A stretch of 58,662 bases of DNA from Thermovenabulum sp049723235 (GTDB taxonomy: Bacteria; Bacillota; Thermosediminibacteria; Thermosediminibacterales; Thermosediminibacteraceae): the NCBI RefSeq assembly GCF_049723235.1, contig NZ_JBNARB010000016.1:1-58662 (forward strand), written 5' to 3'. Below, piece by piece: positions 24,597 to 34,019 of this stretch; position 1 is the stretch's first letter; every line of letters starts with the position of its first letter. The notes under the pieces were generated by a model. The model ran no database searches, had not been told where the DNA came from, and saw only the letters and a program-made list of their open reading frames with translations. Position numbers and translations under genes: made by a program.

Positions 24597-25271
24597 CTAA
24601 TAGACACCTCTTTCTTCATCTCTCACCAGTTTGCCCGAATCTAACTGAAGCACCCTTTTTCTCATGGCATTGACTATATCTTTGGCATGGGTAGCGACGA
24701 TTAAGGTGGTGCCATTCATGTTTATTTCATTTAAAAGTTTCATTATCTCCCAGGAGGTATCAGGATCAAGGTTTCCCGTAGGTTCATCGGCTATTATGAC
24801 ATCGGGATTGTTCACCAAAGCCCTGGCTAAAGATACCCTCTGCTGTTCTCCCCCCGAAAGTTCGTGGGGCTTTGCGTTCATCTTATGAGAAAGTCCTACC
24901 ATCTCCAGGACCTTTGGCACCCTTTTTTTGATTTCCCTTAAAGGCGCTTCTATAACTTCCATAGCAAAGGCCACGTTCTCGTAGACGGTCTTTTGCGGCA
25001 AAAGTCTGAAATCCTGAAAAACGACGCCAATCCTTCTCCTTAAAAAAGGTACCTGGGAATGCCTCATTCGGGTAATATTTTTCCCGTTGAAAAAAATCTG
25101 CCCTTTTGTAGGCATCTCTTCACGAATTAACAATTTAATAAACGTAGATTTCCCCGCACCGCTGGGGCCTACGATGAAAACAAACTCCCCTTTTTGGATT
25201 TTTACTGTAATATCCTGTAAAGCTACATGACCCCCACTGTAAATTTTTGTCACATTATACATCTCTATCAC
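24597..25271 (-). CDS. ftsE: cell division ATP-binding protein FtsE
   Basis: About 224 aa ABC ATPase: Walker A GPSGAGKST, Q-loop VFQDFRLLP, signature LSGGEQQR, Walker B VIIADEPTGNLD, H-loop VATHAKDIV. FtsE-specific features include ENVAFAMEV. GTG at 25271 (MIEMYNV, like B. subtilis FtsE) is preferred to GTG 25280, with GGGGTGAT upstream. First gene of ftsE-ftsX-M23 peptidase-ctpA-PDZ. Confidence 0.96.
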   Translation of the reverse strand: MIEMYNVTKIYSGGHVALQDITVKIQKGEFVFIVGPSGAGKSTFIKLLIREEMPTKGQIFFNGKNITRMRHSQVPFLRRRIGVVFQDFRLLPQKTVYENVAFAMEVIEAPLREIKKRVPKVLEMVGLSHKMNAKPHELSGGEQQRVSLARALVNNPDVIIADEPTGNLDPDTSWEIMKLLNEINMNGTTLIVATHAKDIVNAMRKRVLQLDSGKLVRDEERGVY

Positions 25272-25398
25272 GAATATCACCCCGGAAATTATATCGACAA
25301 AATACCCTGATTTATTTAAATTTCGACGAAAAAAATAAAAATCCTTCCCTTTTTTCGGTATTAATTTCAGGAAATATTGGGAAAATTATCTTTTCCCA

Positions 25399-25422
25399 TA
25401 AAAAAGGCCGTCAAGCCTTTTT
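25399..25422 (-). terminator. terminator overlapping the end of the GH130 gene
   Basis: AAAAAGGC/GCCTTTTT stem (25422-25415, 25408-25401). The upstream arm encodes the last Lys-Lys-Ala codons and the TGA stop (25413-25411) is inside the 6-base loop; the downstream arm runs into T6. It ends the carbohydrate cassette. Confidence 0.8.
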
Positions 25423-28400
25423 GGCCGACAGCCTTTGCCTTATTTCTTTTGGAATTAAATCCGCTACTTTACCCGTAGCCACACATATACTTGTATCCGC
25501 AGCACCGTAGTAAACGATTATCTCATCCTCATCCTCAAGAATTTCTTTGTCCCTTACCGGTACCGCTCCGCAGGTGAAAACCACATTGGGTACCCAGCTT
25601 TCTCCCTTCTTCCCTATTTCGCTTTCCGTTTCCGGGGAAAGTATAGGATTTGGAGACCTGTAGAGAACCTTACCCGGGTCTTTTAGATCCACCAGCAGCA
25701 CACCCAGCCGGTAGACCAGTTCAAAGTCCACACCGTGGTATATTAAAAGCCAACCGTACCTGGTCTTCAGCGGTTGGGCTCCCGCTCCTATTTTCAATGA
25801 ATCCCACATGAAGCCGGACCTGGGTCCCACTATAATCTTATGGCCTTTATCCGGCCAGGGAAATTTAAGCTCATCGGAAAAAGCCATCCAGATGCTCGGC
25901 TCAATTCTGTGGTAGATTACGTATTTCCCATCTATTTTTTCAGGAAAAAGTAAAGCATCTTTATCCCAGAGACCCGGGAATGCAAGTCCCAGCCTCTTCC
26001 ACCTGTCAAACTCTCTGTTGAGGAAGTCTTCCAGCTTTATAGAAGCAGCGGCAATCTGGGCAACCACACCGTCGTAAGCGGTGTATAACATAAATATCTC
26101 ATCATCGATAATTACGATCCTGGGGTCTTCACACCCTTTTACCTCTTCTTTGGTCTGGGGTATGAAAATGGGATTTTTTAACCTTTCTATAACGTTGAAG
26201 CCATCGGTTATAGCAAGCCCGATCCGCGATACCTCATCCTGTCCGTAAGCTCTGTAAAGAATATATACCTTCTCGCCCCGGCGGAAGGCTGCGGCATTTA
26301 ATACGTACCTGTTCTCCCACCAGTGTTCCTTTATGGGTGAAAGTATTGGCTCAATTTTGTACCTTTTCAAAACCCCCGCAGGAGGCCAGGGTTCTATGTC
26401 CTGAATCACAACTTCTTCCTGATAGGGTACCGCTCCAAGAAGTTCCTGCCTTAAATCCTGGGCTTCCCTGCCGAGCCCTATAAGGTAGAAAATCTTCCTT
26501 TCAATATCTCTTACATCATTTCCCAGTTCCCGGTAAACCTCTTCTATAAAATCGTGGTTAAACCAATCCCTTTCCACATGTAAAAACAACGGTGTGGGAA
26601 TCCCTTCTCCTCCCTTAAAGCTGTAACTGGCCCACGTCCAGACGGAACAGGGCATGAAGGTGCCGTCTTTTAAAGTAGCGCTTAACCCATAGCCCCGAAC
26701 CATAGTCTTAAGATAGGAGGCGCAGTCTTCCCTGCCCTCCCTTTGCAATATCCCTGCTAATTTTTCTACCCTTTTTATAAACTCCCGGTGTATAATATTT
26801 TCAAATATATGGTGGGCTGAAAAAATATTCTTACCGTAATGCCCTTTTATAGAATTTATAACTTTTATTCCCACTTCTTTGTGCTCGGCTGAAAAAGCGG
26901 CCCATAATTTGGAGTAATATTCCGCTTCTACCATGCTTTTGGCAATCCTGCAAAAATACCTTACCCTGGGATAATCCCCTCCCATACCCTTTCCCAAGGT
27001 TACCACTGAAATTCTTGCCGTCAGCCTGTTGTAATCGGATATCTCCCTCAATTCACTTATACCGGGGAAACGCTCCCTGTTAATGATCACCGGGGAAATC
27101 TCCGTTTCCTCAAAACTATCATGCCTCAGGTTGTCATTTAGCCATGAAAAAATCCTGTCGAAATAGTCGGCATCTTCGGTGTACTGGGCCAGGGTTAGAA
27201 TATCCCTGACATCTACGTTATCCAGCATTTCTCTTAAACTTTTGTATTTCATCATTACCAGGAGATTCCTGGGAGGAAACTCATACACAATTTTTCTTAA
27301 AATTTCCCATTTTATCGCAAGAATCCTGCCGTGAGGGAATTTTGTGAAAACATTATTGCAAAATTCTACCAATCCTTTTTCGGTAGAAAGTTCTCCCGGA
27401 AATACCTCCTTCAATTTCCTTTCAAGGTTCATTATGAATTCTCTGTATTTTTCTACTACGTTTTCAGGCTCATCTTCCCGGGTTTTTAGTTCCTCAAATA
27501 CAAATTCTCTAAAGGCATTTTTGTACTTTTTATGCAACCTTTTCAATATTTCATTGGGATATACTTCTTTTCCCCTTATCCCCTTTAACCTTTTAGGAAT
27601 TACTATTGGCACCCCGGGTATATACTCTATATAATCTAATGGGGTCAGGGCAGGGTTTTTAAATATAGATTTCTCCTTCCATCGGGCAGTAAAATTTATT
27701 TTTTCCTTTTCAAAGGCTTCAAAGCTTTCTTTTATCTCGCCCCGGTTATGTTCTTTGATGTATCCCGCTACCCTTCCTTCGTACAGCGCTAAAAAAGAAT
27801 TCATCAAATCGTCTTTTGATCGTTCCTCCTGAAAGGCTATACCCAGCAAAAAGGAGTATACAGTTTTTGCCCATAGTTCGCCGGAAAAGGAAAACTCGGA
27901 CGGTGAAGCATTGAGTAAATTATCCAGTTGTTCTATTAAACTGTCGTGCAATATTTCCGAAAGTATTTTTCGATATTGTGTATATCCGGTCTTAAACTCC
28001 TTTACGTATTCTTCGTAATTGCAAAAAACCTCCTCCGGCTCTTCGCCTTCCCGGTAATCGTATAAATCCGGGAACTTAATAACCTTTTTGGCCTCCCTCC
28101 ACCTGCTTTCATCCTCAATCACCCTGCAAAAGAGGGCATAAGCCATTTCTTTAAAAACTACGGATCTCTTGCAAAAAGTTGAGGGAGATAACTTGGAACC
28201 TAAGTAAACTTCACAGATTTTTTTGTTTTCCCTCAATAAAAAGGTCAGGAGCCAGGGATTCAGGCCATAACCCCCAGCTAATTCTTTATTTTTATCAAAG
28301 TCTTTGGAAAGTTCCTCAACAATATCTCCGGAAAGGGCAAATAAACCGCTAAGGGGATCAGTAAATCTTACCCTGTAAAGCGCCGAAAGGAGAGGTGCCA

Positions 28401-28902
28401 CTAAAAGAGGGCCGGCGGTATCTTCCAGGGGATGCCTTTGAAAAACCGCTACGGAAGCATGATATCCTTCCGCAATCGGCTGATAAAGCTTATCCACCCA
28501 TTCGGATTTTATGCCCTTTCCCTTTTGCTGCATCAAATCCGCTTCCAGAAGAACCACATCGCTTTTTAATTTTCTTGCCGCTTCTAAAATCGCCCTTATG
28601 CTAAATCCCCTTCCATTAACCCCCTTCGGCATCAAAAACGCTATGACTTCTTCTTGAAATTCTTTTTTTATCGTATCCAGGGCTTCCTTCCCGGCAGGGT
28701 CGCCAACTGCCATAACAATCTTAGGTTCTTTCAAATCTCTGAGGCTTTCCCTGGCAATTTTAATTACTTCTAACAGAGTATTTTTTTCATTATAAAAGGG
28801 AATTCCTATTATTACTTTCGCATCAATACTTTCCGGGATACATTTATTTATATCCTCCATTGTATTAAAATAAATGACATTATCTATACCGCCGGAACGC
28901 AT
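25411..28902 (-). CDS. fusion of a glycosyltransferase and a GH130 glycoside phosphorylase
   Basis: 1163 aa in three parts. Residues 15-260: GT-A-type nucleotide-sugar transferase (VIIGIPFYNEKNTLLEV; acidic metal site region LLEADLMQQ; FTDPLSGLFALSG), like glycerate- or phosphoglycerate-glycosyl synthases. Residues 260-830: mostly helical region I cannot assign. Residues 840-1150: GH130 beta-propeller (EPILSPIKEHWWENRYVLN.., the GCEDPRIV motif with the catalytic Asp, WDKDALLFPEKI.GKYVIYHR). GH130 enzymes phosphorolyse beta-mannosides such as beta-1,2-mannans or Man-Glc. Joining synthesis and phosphorolysis in one chain suggests a reversible storage or capping glycan. Last gene of a three-gene operon. 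No signal peptide is seen. Confidence 0.85.
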   Translation of the reverse strand: MRSGGIDNVIYFNTMEDINKCIPESIDAKVIIGIPFYNEKNTLLEVIKIARESLRDLKEPKIVMAVGDPAGKEALDTIKKEFQEEVIAFLMPKGVNGRGFSIRAILEAARKLKSDVVLLEADLMQQKGKGIKSEWVDKLYQPIAEGYHASVAVFQRHPLEDTAGPLLVAPLLSALYRVRFTDPLSGLFALSGDIVEELSKDFDKNKELAGGYGLNPWLLTFLLRENKKICEVYLGSKLSPSTFCKRSVVFKEMAYALFCRVIEDESRWREAKKVIKFPDLYDYREGEEPEEVFCNYEEYVKEFKTGYTQYRKILSEILHDSLIEQLDNLLNASPSEFSFSGELWAKTVYSFLLGIAFQEERSKDDLMNSFLALYEGRVAGYIKEHNRGEIKESFEAFEKEKINFTARWKEKSIFKNPALTPLDYIEYIPGVPIVIPKRLKGIRGKEVYPNEILKRLHKKYKNAFREFVFEELKTREDEPENVVEKYREFIMNLERKLKEVFPGELSTEKGLVEFCNNVFTKFPHGRILAIKWEILRKIVYEFPPRNLLVMMKYKSLREMLDNVDVRDILTLAQYTEDADYFDRIFSWLNDNLRHDSFEETEISPVIINRERFPGISELREISDYNRLTARISVVTLGKGMGGDYPRVRYFCRIAKSMVEAEYYSKLWAAFSAEHKEVGIKVINSIKGHYGKNIFSAHHIFENIIHREFIKRVEKLAGILQREGREDCASYLKTMVRGYGLSATLKDGTFMPCSVWTWASYSFKGGEGIPTPLFLHVERDWFNHDFIEEVYRELGNDVRDIERKIFYLIGLGREAQDLRQELLGAVPYQEEVVIQDIEPWPPAGVLKRYKIEPILSPIKEHWWENRYVLNAAAFRRGEKVYILYRAYGQDEVSRIGLAITDGFNVIERLKNPIFIPQTKEEVKGCEDPRIVIIDDEIFMLYTAYDGVVAQIAAASIKLEDFLNREFDRWKRLGLAFPGLWDKDALLFPEKIDGKYVIYHRIEPSIWMAFSDELKFPWPDKGHKIIVGPRSGFMWDSLKIGAGAQPLKTRYGWLLIYHGVDFELVYRLGVLLVDLKDPGKVLYRSPNPILSPETESEIGKKGESWVPNVVFTCGAVPVRDKEILEDEDEIIVYYGAADTSICVATGKVADLIPKEIRQRLSAKKA

Positions 28903-29909
28903 TCCACCGCATTTCCCCTTTCAAACTCATTTAAAAGCTGACAGGCCATCAAATAGGAAACCAAAGCTTCTGCACCCTGATTTAAATTCACCCCATCGGG
29001 GACAAGAGCATCATGACATCCCTGGGTTTTGTCGTTAATAAGAGGCACTTTGTTAATATTTTCTCCCATGTACCAATTAAATGCTACCCTGGCCAGGACC
29101 ATGTATTCCTTATCCCCGGTTGCAATATAGGCCTGAAGGCAGGCAAGAATTATGGAAGCCGCATCCACCGGCTGCTGATCAAAAAGGGGAGGTTTATCTT
29201 CTTTATTCCACCAACCCCGGTTCCCAACTATATTTAAATACCCCTTTTTAAAAAGAGCACTGGATAAAAATTTGAGGGTTTTTTTAGCAACCTTCAGCGC
29301 ATTTTTATCACTGCTAAGTTCATAATAAGAAAACAGCGAATGGGGCAGCAGTGCATTGCAGTAGGTTAGCCTATCTTCAAACCACTGCCATTCCCCGCAG
29401 CTATTTTGCTGGTATTTTTCTATCAAATGATAGGCTAATTTTTTAGCCGATTCCATTATAAATCTATTTCCCGGGAAAATATCCTCTAAATAGAAAAGAC
29501 CTATAAGGCAATAGGCGGCAGCCCGGAGAGACCGTATATTGCCGATATACTCAATACTCTTCAGGATGAGATTCAAACCGAGATTTTTCAATTCCGCATC
29601 CCCATGGGTTGCCACATAGCAGGATGCTAAAAATGCCCTTCCAAAACAGTCTTCCGAATCTAAGTCCGGCAAAAAATTTTTGTCCACTTTTAAATTTGAA
29701 AAACTGCCGTCTTCTTTTTGGGCTTCCTTTAAAAAATTTGCATAAATCTTTGAAAGTTCCCTGCCTTCTTCATTTTTCATGTTCAGGGATACTATAAGCG
29801 CTCGAGCATTATCATCAACGGTATACCCGCTGCTTTTATCCGGTTCGTCTTTTTTCGAGAACTGTATTATGCCGTTTTTATCGGTCATTTTAAAAAGATG
29901 TTTATACAT
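28884..29909 (-). CDS. alpha/alpha-barrel carbohydrate-active protein
   Basis: About 341 aa with repeated helical pairs typical of an (alpha/alpha)6 toroid: SGYTVDDNARALIV, DSEDCFGRAFLASC, WFEDRLTYCNALLPHSLFSYYEL, VDAASIILACLQAY. It is like glycoside hydrolases or epimerases of that fold, but the exact family is not clear. The DDNAR, EDCFGR and EDRLTY acids are candidate catalytic residues. ATG at 29909 is preferred because AAGGAG is 11 bases upstream; a GTG at 29921 overlaps it. It overlaps both neighbours slightly (GT4 gene upstream, fusion gene downstream), so the three are coupled. Confidence 0.8.
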   Translation of the reverse strand: MYKHLFKMTDKNGIIQFSKKDEPDKSSGYTVDDNARALIVSLNMKNEEGRELSKIYANFLKEAQKEDGSFSNLKVDKNFLPDLDSEDCFGRAFLASCYVATHGDAELKNLGLNLILKSIEYIGNIRSLRAAAYCLIGLFYLEDIFPGNRFIMESAKKLAYHLIEKYQQNSCGEWQWFEDRLTYCNALLPHSLFSYYELSSDKNALKVAKKTLKFLSSALFKKGYLNIVGNRGWWNKEDKPPLFDQQPVDAASIILACLQAYIATGDKEYMVLARVAFNWYMGENINKVPLINDKTQGCHDALVPDGVNLNQGAEALVSYLMACQLLNEFERGNAVECVPAV

Positions 29910-31062
29910 CTTCCGCTGCACTCCTTTTTAGCTTGACACCGAGGAGTTCTTCCATTATCTCGATATAATTTTTGGCCACATTTGGCCACAGCATGGTTTC
30001 TCCCAATTTCCCTGCATTTTTTTCAAGTTTTGCCTTCAATAATTCGTCGGACAACACCTTATCCATCAACAAAGCCAGCTCGTTCGGGTCAGCACAGGAT
30101 GATACCAGCCCCCGATCATTTTTGAGCATTTCGAGAGAATACTCATAGGGGGTGGATACTATAGCCCTTCCGCTGCCCAGGGCATAGGAAAGGGTTCCGC
30201 TTACAGCCTGATGCCTGCCCGGATAGGGCGTCAAATAAACATCCGTCATGTAAAGCAAATCTCCCAGCTCTTCCAAAGGAATGTATTTGTTAATAAAATG
30301 CACATTATCTCGTAAATCCAACTGGTCTACAAGTTTTAAAAGGGATTCCCGGTAAATTTCTCCTTCCTTCTTTTTCAGCTTAGGATGGGTTTCTCCCGCT
30401 ACAATATATATTATGTTTTTAAATTTCTCCTTTAATTTATTGACCGCTAAAATTCCAATTTCTATCCCTTTCCCCGGGCCAATAAATCCGAAAGTGGTAA
30501 TAACCGGTCTTCCCGAAATACCGTATTTTTCTTTGAGTTTGTTTCGGTCTTTTTTCTCGAATTTTGGCACGCCGTGGGGTATAATGTAGATTTTATTTAA
30601 AGGCACCCCATAAACTTCATTTAAAAGTTCTGCCGAGCGTTTCGTCATACAAATTACGGCTTTTGACATCCCGGCTAATTCGCAAAGTATTTCTTTTTGC
30701 ATAAAGGTGGGATGAGGTAATACCGTATGGGTGGTCAGCAGATAGGGCTTGTTTAAATTTTCGCAAAACTTCAGGATGTGTACACCGTCAGGGCCTCCAA
30801 AAATCCCGTATTCATGCTGTAAAAGCAGTATATCGAGATTCGAGGCATTTACCACTTCCGCCGCGATGATATAATCATCCTCTGCTTCCTCATGGATCTC
30901 GAAAATCACGTCCCGGGTGTAATCGTAAGAAGAATTTTTATCGGTCATAGCGATAATTTTTACCTCCTGCTGGTGCAGGCGGAGGTTATCGCAAAGGTCT
31001 TTCGAAAAGGATGCCAGTCCGCATTCTCTCGGGAAAAATGTAGAAACTATTCCTATATTCAT
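29902..31062 (-). CDS. GT4-family glycosyltransferase
   Basis: 386 aa with two Rossmann halves. N-terminal: MNIGIVSTFFPRECGLASFS, LLLQHEYGIFGG. C-terminal: TTFGFIGPGKGIEIGI, nucleotide-sugar site in VYLTPYPGRHQAVSGTLSYALGSGRAIVSTPYEYSLEML with the E-x7-E-like region. It probably uses a nucleotide mannose or glucose donor. The start is ATG with GAGAGGG upstream. First gene of the cassette with the alpha/alpha protein and the GT-GH130 fusion; products may act on one cytoplasmic glycan. Confidence 0.9.
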   Translation of the reverse strand: MNIGIVSTFFPRECGLASFSKDLCDNLRLHQQEVKIIAMTDKNSSYDYTRDVIFEIHEEAEDDYIIAAEVVNASNLDILLLQHEYGIFGGPDGVHILKFCENLNKPYLLTTHTVLPHPTFMQKEILCELAGMSKAVICMTKRSAELLNEVYGVPLNKIYIIPHGVPKFEKKDRNKLKEKYGISGRPVITTFGFIGPGKGIEIGILAVNKLKEKFKNIIYIVAGETHPKLKKKEGEIYRESLLKLVDQLDLRDNVHFINKYIPLEELGDLLYMTDVYLTPYPGRHQAVSGTLSYALGSGRAIVSTPYEYSLEMLKNDRGLVSSCADPNELALLMDKVLSDELLKAKLEKNAGKLGETMLWPNVAKNYIEIMEELLGVKLKRSAAEDV

Positions 31063-31119
31063 ATTTTATCCCTCTCTTTTAAAAATTTTGTTTATATCCA
31101 TTAAAAGACACATTATTAG

Positions 31120-31195
31120 TATTATGTCAAAATTTATTACCTATTATCCTCCTGCTTTCATTAATTAAATGTATTTCACGTTCATATTATGTCAA
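31120..31195 (-). promoter_or_regulatory. repeated 11-mer upstream of the GT4 operon
   Basis: TTGACATAATA occurs twice on the minus strand (31195-31185 and 31130-31120), 65 bases apart. Each holds a TTGACA -35-like hexamer but no good -10 at the right distance, so they may be regulator sites. Between them is a five-codon ORF, MKAGG, with AGGAGG inside it (near 31150-31165). The rest of the 250-base gap is AT-rich with nothing else recognised except the yitT terminator. Confidence 0.35.
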
Positions 31196-31275
31196 CTTTT
31201 GTTTTTGTTAAACCTTTCGGGAATTTTATTAATTTTTACCAAAATTCCCCTTGTACCAAAAATTTTTTTTAAAAA

Positions 31276-31316
31276 AACATAAAAAGCCCGCAAAAACATC
31301 AAATTTTTCGCGGGCT
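31276..31316 (-). terminator. terminator of the csaB-tagA-yitT operon
   Basis: AGCCCGC/GCGGGCT stem extended by A5/T5 (arms 31310-31316 and 31285-31291), starting at the yitT stop codon, followed by TTTTTATGTTTTTTT on the minus strand. Confidence 0.9.
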
Positions 31317-32172
31317 AAATAACCTCTTCTTTTTTATTGAAACTGAAACCTTCGCCCAGCACCTCATGCACATCGTGCACGATGACAAAGGCCGTGGGGT
31401 CTATATCTTTTATTATTTTTTTCAAACGGGAGAGCTCCAAACGGGTAACGGCACACAACAGCACATTCCTGCTTTCTCCCGTGTAACCGCCGGTGCCTTT
31501 AAAAACGGTCACCCCCCTGTTCATTTCCTCCATTATTTTTTGAGCTATTTTTTCATTTTCACCGGAAATAATATATACTGCTTTTGCGTAATTAATACCT
31601 TCCTGAACCAGGTCAATTACCTTGCTGCTGACATAAAGGGCGATCCAGGAATACATGGCCAGTTCCCAGTTAAAAACAAGTCCGTCCAGCAAAATAACAA
31701 AAAAATCCACCAGGAGGATTCCCTGTCCCACGCTGACCGAAGGTAAAAAATGATTAATAAGCATTGCTGCAAGATCGGATCCACCGGTCGTAGCTCTCGT
31801 CCTGAAAACTATACCCAGCCCGGCTCCCAGAAGTATTCCGCCGTAGACCGTTGCCAAAAGTAAATCCTTTGTAGGTACGGGAAAGTTTGCGGTGAGTTCG
31901 GTAAAAATTGAAAAAAGTACGGTGCCGACAATCGTTTTAAATCCAAAACTTTTTCCCAGGTATATTACCCCTGCCACAAATAAAGGAATGTTTAGAATGA
32001 GCATTGTCCAGCCCACCGGCACGTGAAAAAGGTAATGAAGTACGGTGGCAAGGCCGCTAACACCGCCCGCCGCCACCTTGTTTGGGACAAGGAACATGGT
32101 AAGGCCTAAGGAAGAGATAAAGCAACCCGCCGCAATCTGCAGGTAATCAAATAAGATCTGCTTTCCTTTCAC
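31315..32172 (-). CDS. YitT-family membrane protein (DUF161/DUF2179)
   Basis: 285 aa: five or six membrane segments in residues 1-190 (AAGCFISSLGLTMFLVPNKVAAGGVSGLATVLHY, TRATTGGSDLAAMLIN) and a cytoplasmic C-terminal DUF2179 domain (IISGENEKIAQKIMEEMNRGVTVFKGTGGYTG..VLLCAVTRLELSRLKKIIKDIDPTAFVIV), which is a small PII-like fold. The function is unknown. GTG start overlaps the tagA stop by 4 bases, so the genes are coupled. Confidence 0.93.
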   Translation of the reverse strand: MKGKQILFDYLQIAAGCFISSLGLTMFLVPNKVAAGGVSGLATVLHYLFHVPVGWTMLILNIPLFVAGVIYLGKSFGFKTIVGTVLFSIFTELTANFPVPTKDLLLATVYGGILLGAGLGIVFRTRATTGGSDLAAMLINHFLPSVSVGQGILLVDFFVILLDGLVFNWELAMYSWIALYVSSKVIDLVQEGINYAKAVYIISGENEKIAQKIMEEMNRGVTVFKGTGGYTGESRNVLLCAVTRLELSRLKKIIKDIDPTAFVIVHDVHEVLGEGFSFNKKEEVI

Positions 32173-32906
32173 CTTTTACCCCTCTTTCCGGTACATATTA
32201 CCCTCAGTAAAAACAAAGGAAGTGCAGTCATCCTTTTAGCCCGGTAGGGCTCCTTAATCAGCCTGTAAAACCACTCCAGGCCTAATTTCTGCATAATTAG
32301 AGGAGCCCTCTTTGTTCTGCCTGAAAGTACATCTAAGCTTCCTCCTACGCCCATCAGAAAACCGCAGTTCACCTTGCCTTTGTTCCTGGAAATAAACAGC
32401 TCCTGTTTTGGAGCACCCATGCCTACAAAGACCATGTGGGGGGATTTTTTATTTATCTCTTCAATAATAATCGATTCTTCGCTCCCGGAAAAATAGCCGT
32501 GATGGGCACCGGAAGGGACTAGGCCGGGGAAATTTTTTTTAACGTTTGCCAATGCTTCATTCGCAACCCCGGGTTTTCCTCCCAGAAAGTATACGGAATA
32601 TCCCTTTTTATCGGCAAGTTTTAAAAGCTCCAGCATAAAATCAAAACCCGTGGTTCTCTGTTTAAGGGGGGTTTTTAAAATCCGCGAAGCCAGATATACC
32701 CCTATTCCATCGGGCAGGGAAATATCCGCACTGCATATGGCATCGTAAAGTTTTTGGTCTTTATTTGCGGAAATTACAATTTCCGCATTGGGCGTTACTA
32801 TCCCCGCCGCCTTTTTTTCTTTTATGAAGGATTCCGCTTTTTTCAAGGCTTCCTCGTAAGTTATATTATCGAAAGGCACGTTTAAAATATTTATAATATC
32901 CCTCAT
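32169..32906 (-). CDS. tagA: WecG/TagA/CpsF-family glycosyltransferase
   Basis: About 245 aa GT26 enzyme. Motifs: VTPNAEIVISANKD, the catalytic Asp region SADISLPDGIGVYLASRI, YFLGGKPGVANEA, MGAPKQELFIS, and GVGGSLDVLSGRTKRAP near the C-terminus. TagA transfers N-acetylmannosamine to the lipid-linked GlcNAc primer of wall polymers. ATG at 32906 with GGAGGG upstream is preferred to TTG 32921. It follows csaB by about 18 bases, consistent with synthesis of a pyruvylated secondary wall polymer that anchors S-layer proteins. Confidence 0.94.
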   Translation of the reverse strand: MRDIINILNVPFDNITYEEALKKAESFIKEKKAAGIVTPNAEIVISANKDQKLYDAICSADISLPDGIGVYLASRILKTPLKQRTTGFDFMLELLKLADKKGYSVYFLGGKPGVANEALANVKKNFPGLVPSGAHHGYFSGSEESIIIEEINKKSPHMVFVGMGAPKQELFISRNKGKVNCGFLMGVGGSLDVLSGRTKRAPLIMQKLGLEWFYRLIKEPYRAKRMTALPLFLLRVICTGKRGKR

Positions 32907-32924
32907 TCTTACCCTCCGCAAGGA

Positions 32925-34019
32925 TTATATAAGAAATTCTAAAAGCTTTTTTACCGTTTCGCCTGCTCTTTTCTTTAAATCCAGAATCCTTTCCCTTTCT
33001 TCTTTTGTTATGCCTTCTTTCAGCCTTATTATTGCCATTTCGTAAATTTTTTCTCCCGAAATGTTTTTTGCGTCCATAAAAAAGGTGTTCCCCGCCATTT
33101 TCATAAACCTTTCTACTTTGGGATCATAGGATATTCCTATTGTAGGAATAAAAAGGGCTGCAGACATTATTAAGGAGTGCAATCTCATTCCCACGATAAG
33201 ATTTAATTTTTTTAAAATGGAAAAAGCACTAATTGGGTCAAAAGTCTCTTCAATAAGGTAAACATTGTTATTGTAAGTTCTTTGCATAACCTTTTTTGAT
33301 ATGTTAAGATCGGCGGGAAAATGATAGGGTATCAGCAAAAAATCAGCAGCACCCTGAAAAAGTTCTATAAAGCGCGAAACTTCCTCTACAATTTTTTCAT
33401 TATCACCGTGGCTTCTTATGGATATACCAATTAATGGCTTTTTGAAATCCACGCCCTTTTTTAATAATATGTTTTTGCCGGCATCTTCGTCAATAGCCTG
33501 GGGATCAATCCCTATAACAGGGTCCGCCGTAACCGTTATTTTCGATGGCGATAGTCCCAAATTCAGTAAATCCCTTTTGGAATCTTCATCCCTCAGAGTA
33601 ATATAGTCCACCTTGTTCAAAATATACCTGGCAAGTTTTTTTGAAATATTCCTTTTTACCGGGCCATAGCCCTGGGCAAAAATAAACACCTTTTTCCCCA
33701 ATTTTTTTGCAATATAAATGATTGAAAGGTAGTACAAAAGAGAAGCAAAACTGGTTGCATCCTGAATTAAACTTCCTCCGCCGCTTATCAGCACATCCGC
33801 TTTTTTAATGGCAGCAACCACATCTTTGAAATTATCCCTCTTTACAGAATTTATACCGTAGGTTTTTGAGGTACTTTCCGGGGAGTTGGACAGCACGGTA
33901 ATTTTTACACCTGGAATTTCCCTTTTAAGGTTCTCCAAAAGAAAATAAAGTACCGCCTCATCCCCGAGATTATTGAATCCGTAGTACCCGGAAATTACTG
34001 CACCCTTCAATTTGTCCAC
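32925..34019 (-). CDS. csaB: polysaccharide pyruvyl transferase
   Basis: 364 aa, with the CsaB layout: GYYGFNNLGDEAVL at the N-terminus, VLISGGGSLIQDATS, FAQGYGPV, VDYITLRDEDSK, GMRLHSLIMSAALFIPTIGISYDPKV. It adds pyruvate ketals to the secondary wall polymer, making the ligand for SLH domains. Overlaps the DUF5693 gene by 13 bases. The SLH-like tail of the secreted oxidoreductase at 56461 could be one client (inference). Confidence 0.94.
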   Translation of the reverse strand: MDKLKGAVISGYYGFNNLGDEAVLYFLLENLKREIPGVKITVLSNSPESTSKTYGINSVKRDNFKDVVAAIKKADVLISGGGSLIQDATSFASLLYYLSIIYIAKKLGKKVFIFAQGYGPVKRNISKKLARYILNKVDYITLRDEDSKRDLLNLGLSPSKITVTADPVIGIDPQAIDEDAGKNILLKKGVDFKKPLIGISIRSHGDNEKIVEEVSRFIELFQGAADFLLIPYHFPADLNISKKVMQRTYNNNVYLIEETFDPISAFSILKKLNLIVGMRLHSLIMSAALFIPTIGISYDPKVERFMKMAGNTFFMDAKNISGEKIYEMAIIRLKEGITKEERERILDLKKRAGETVKKLLEFLI

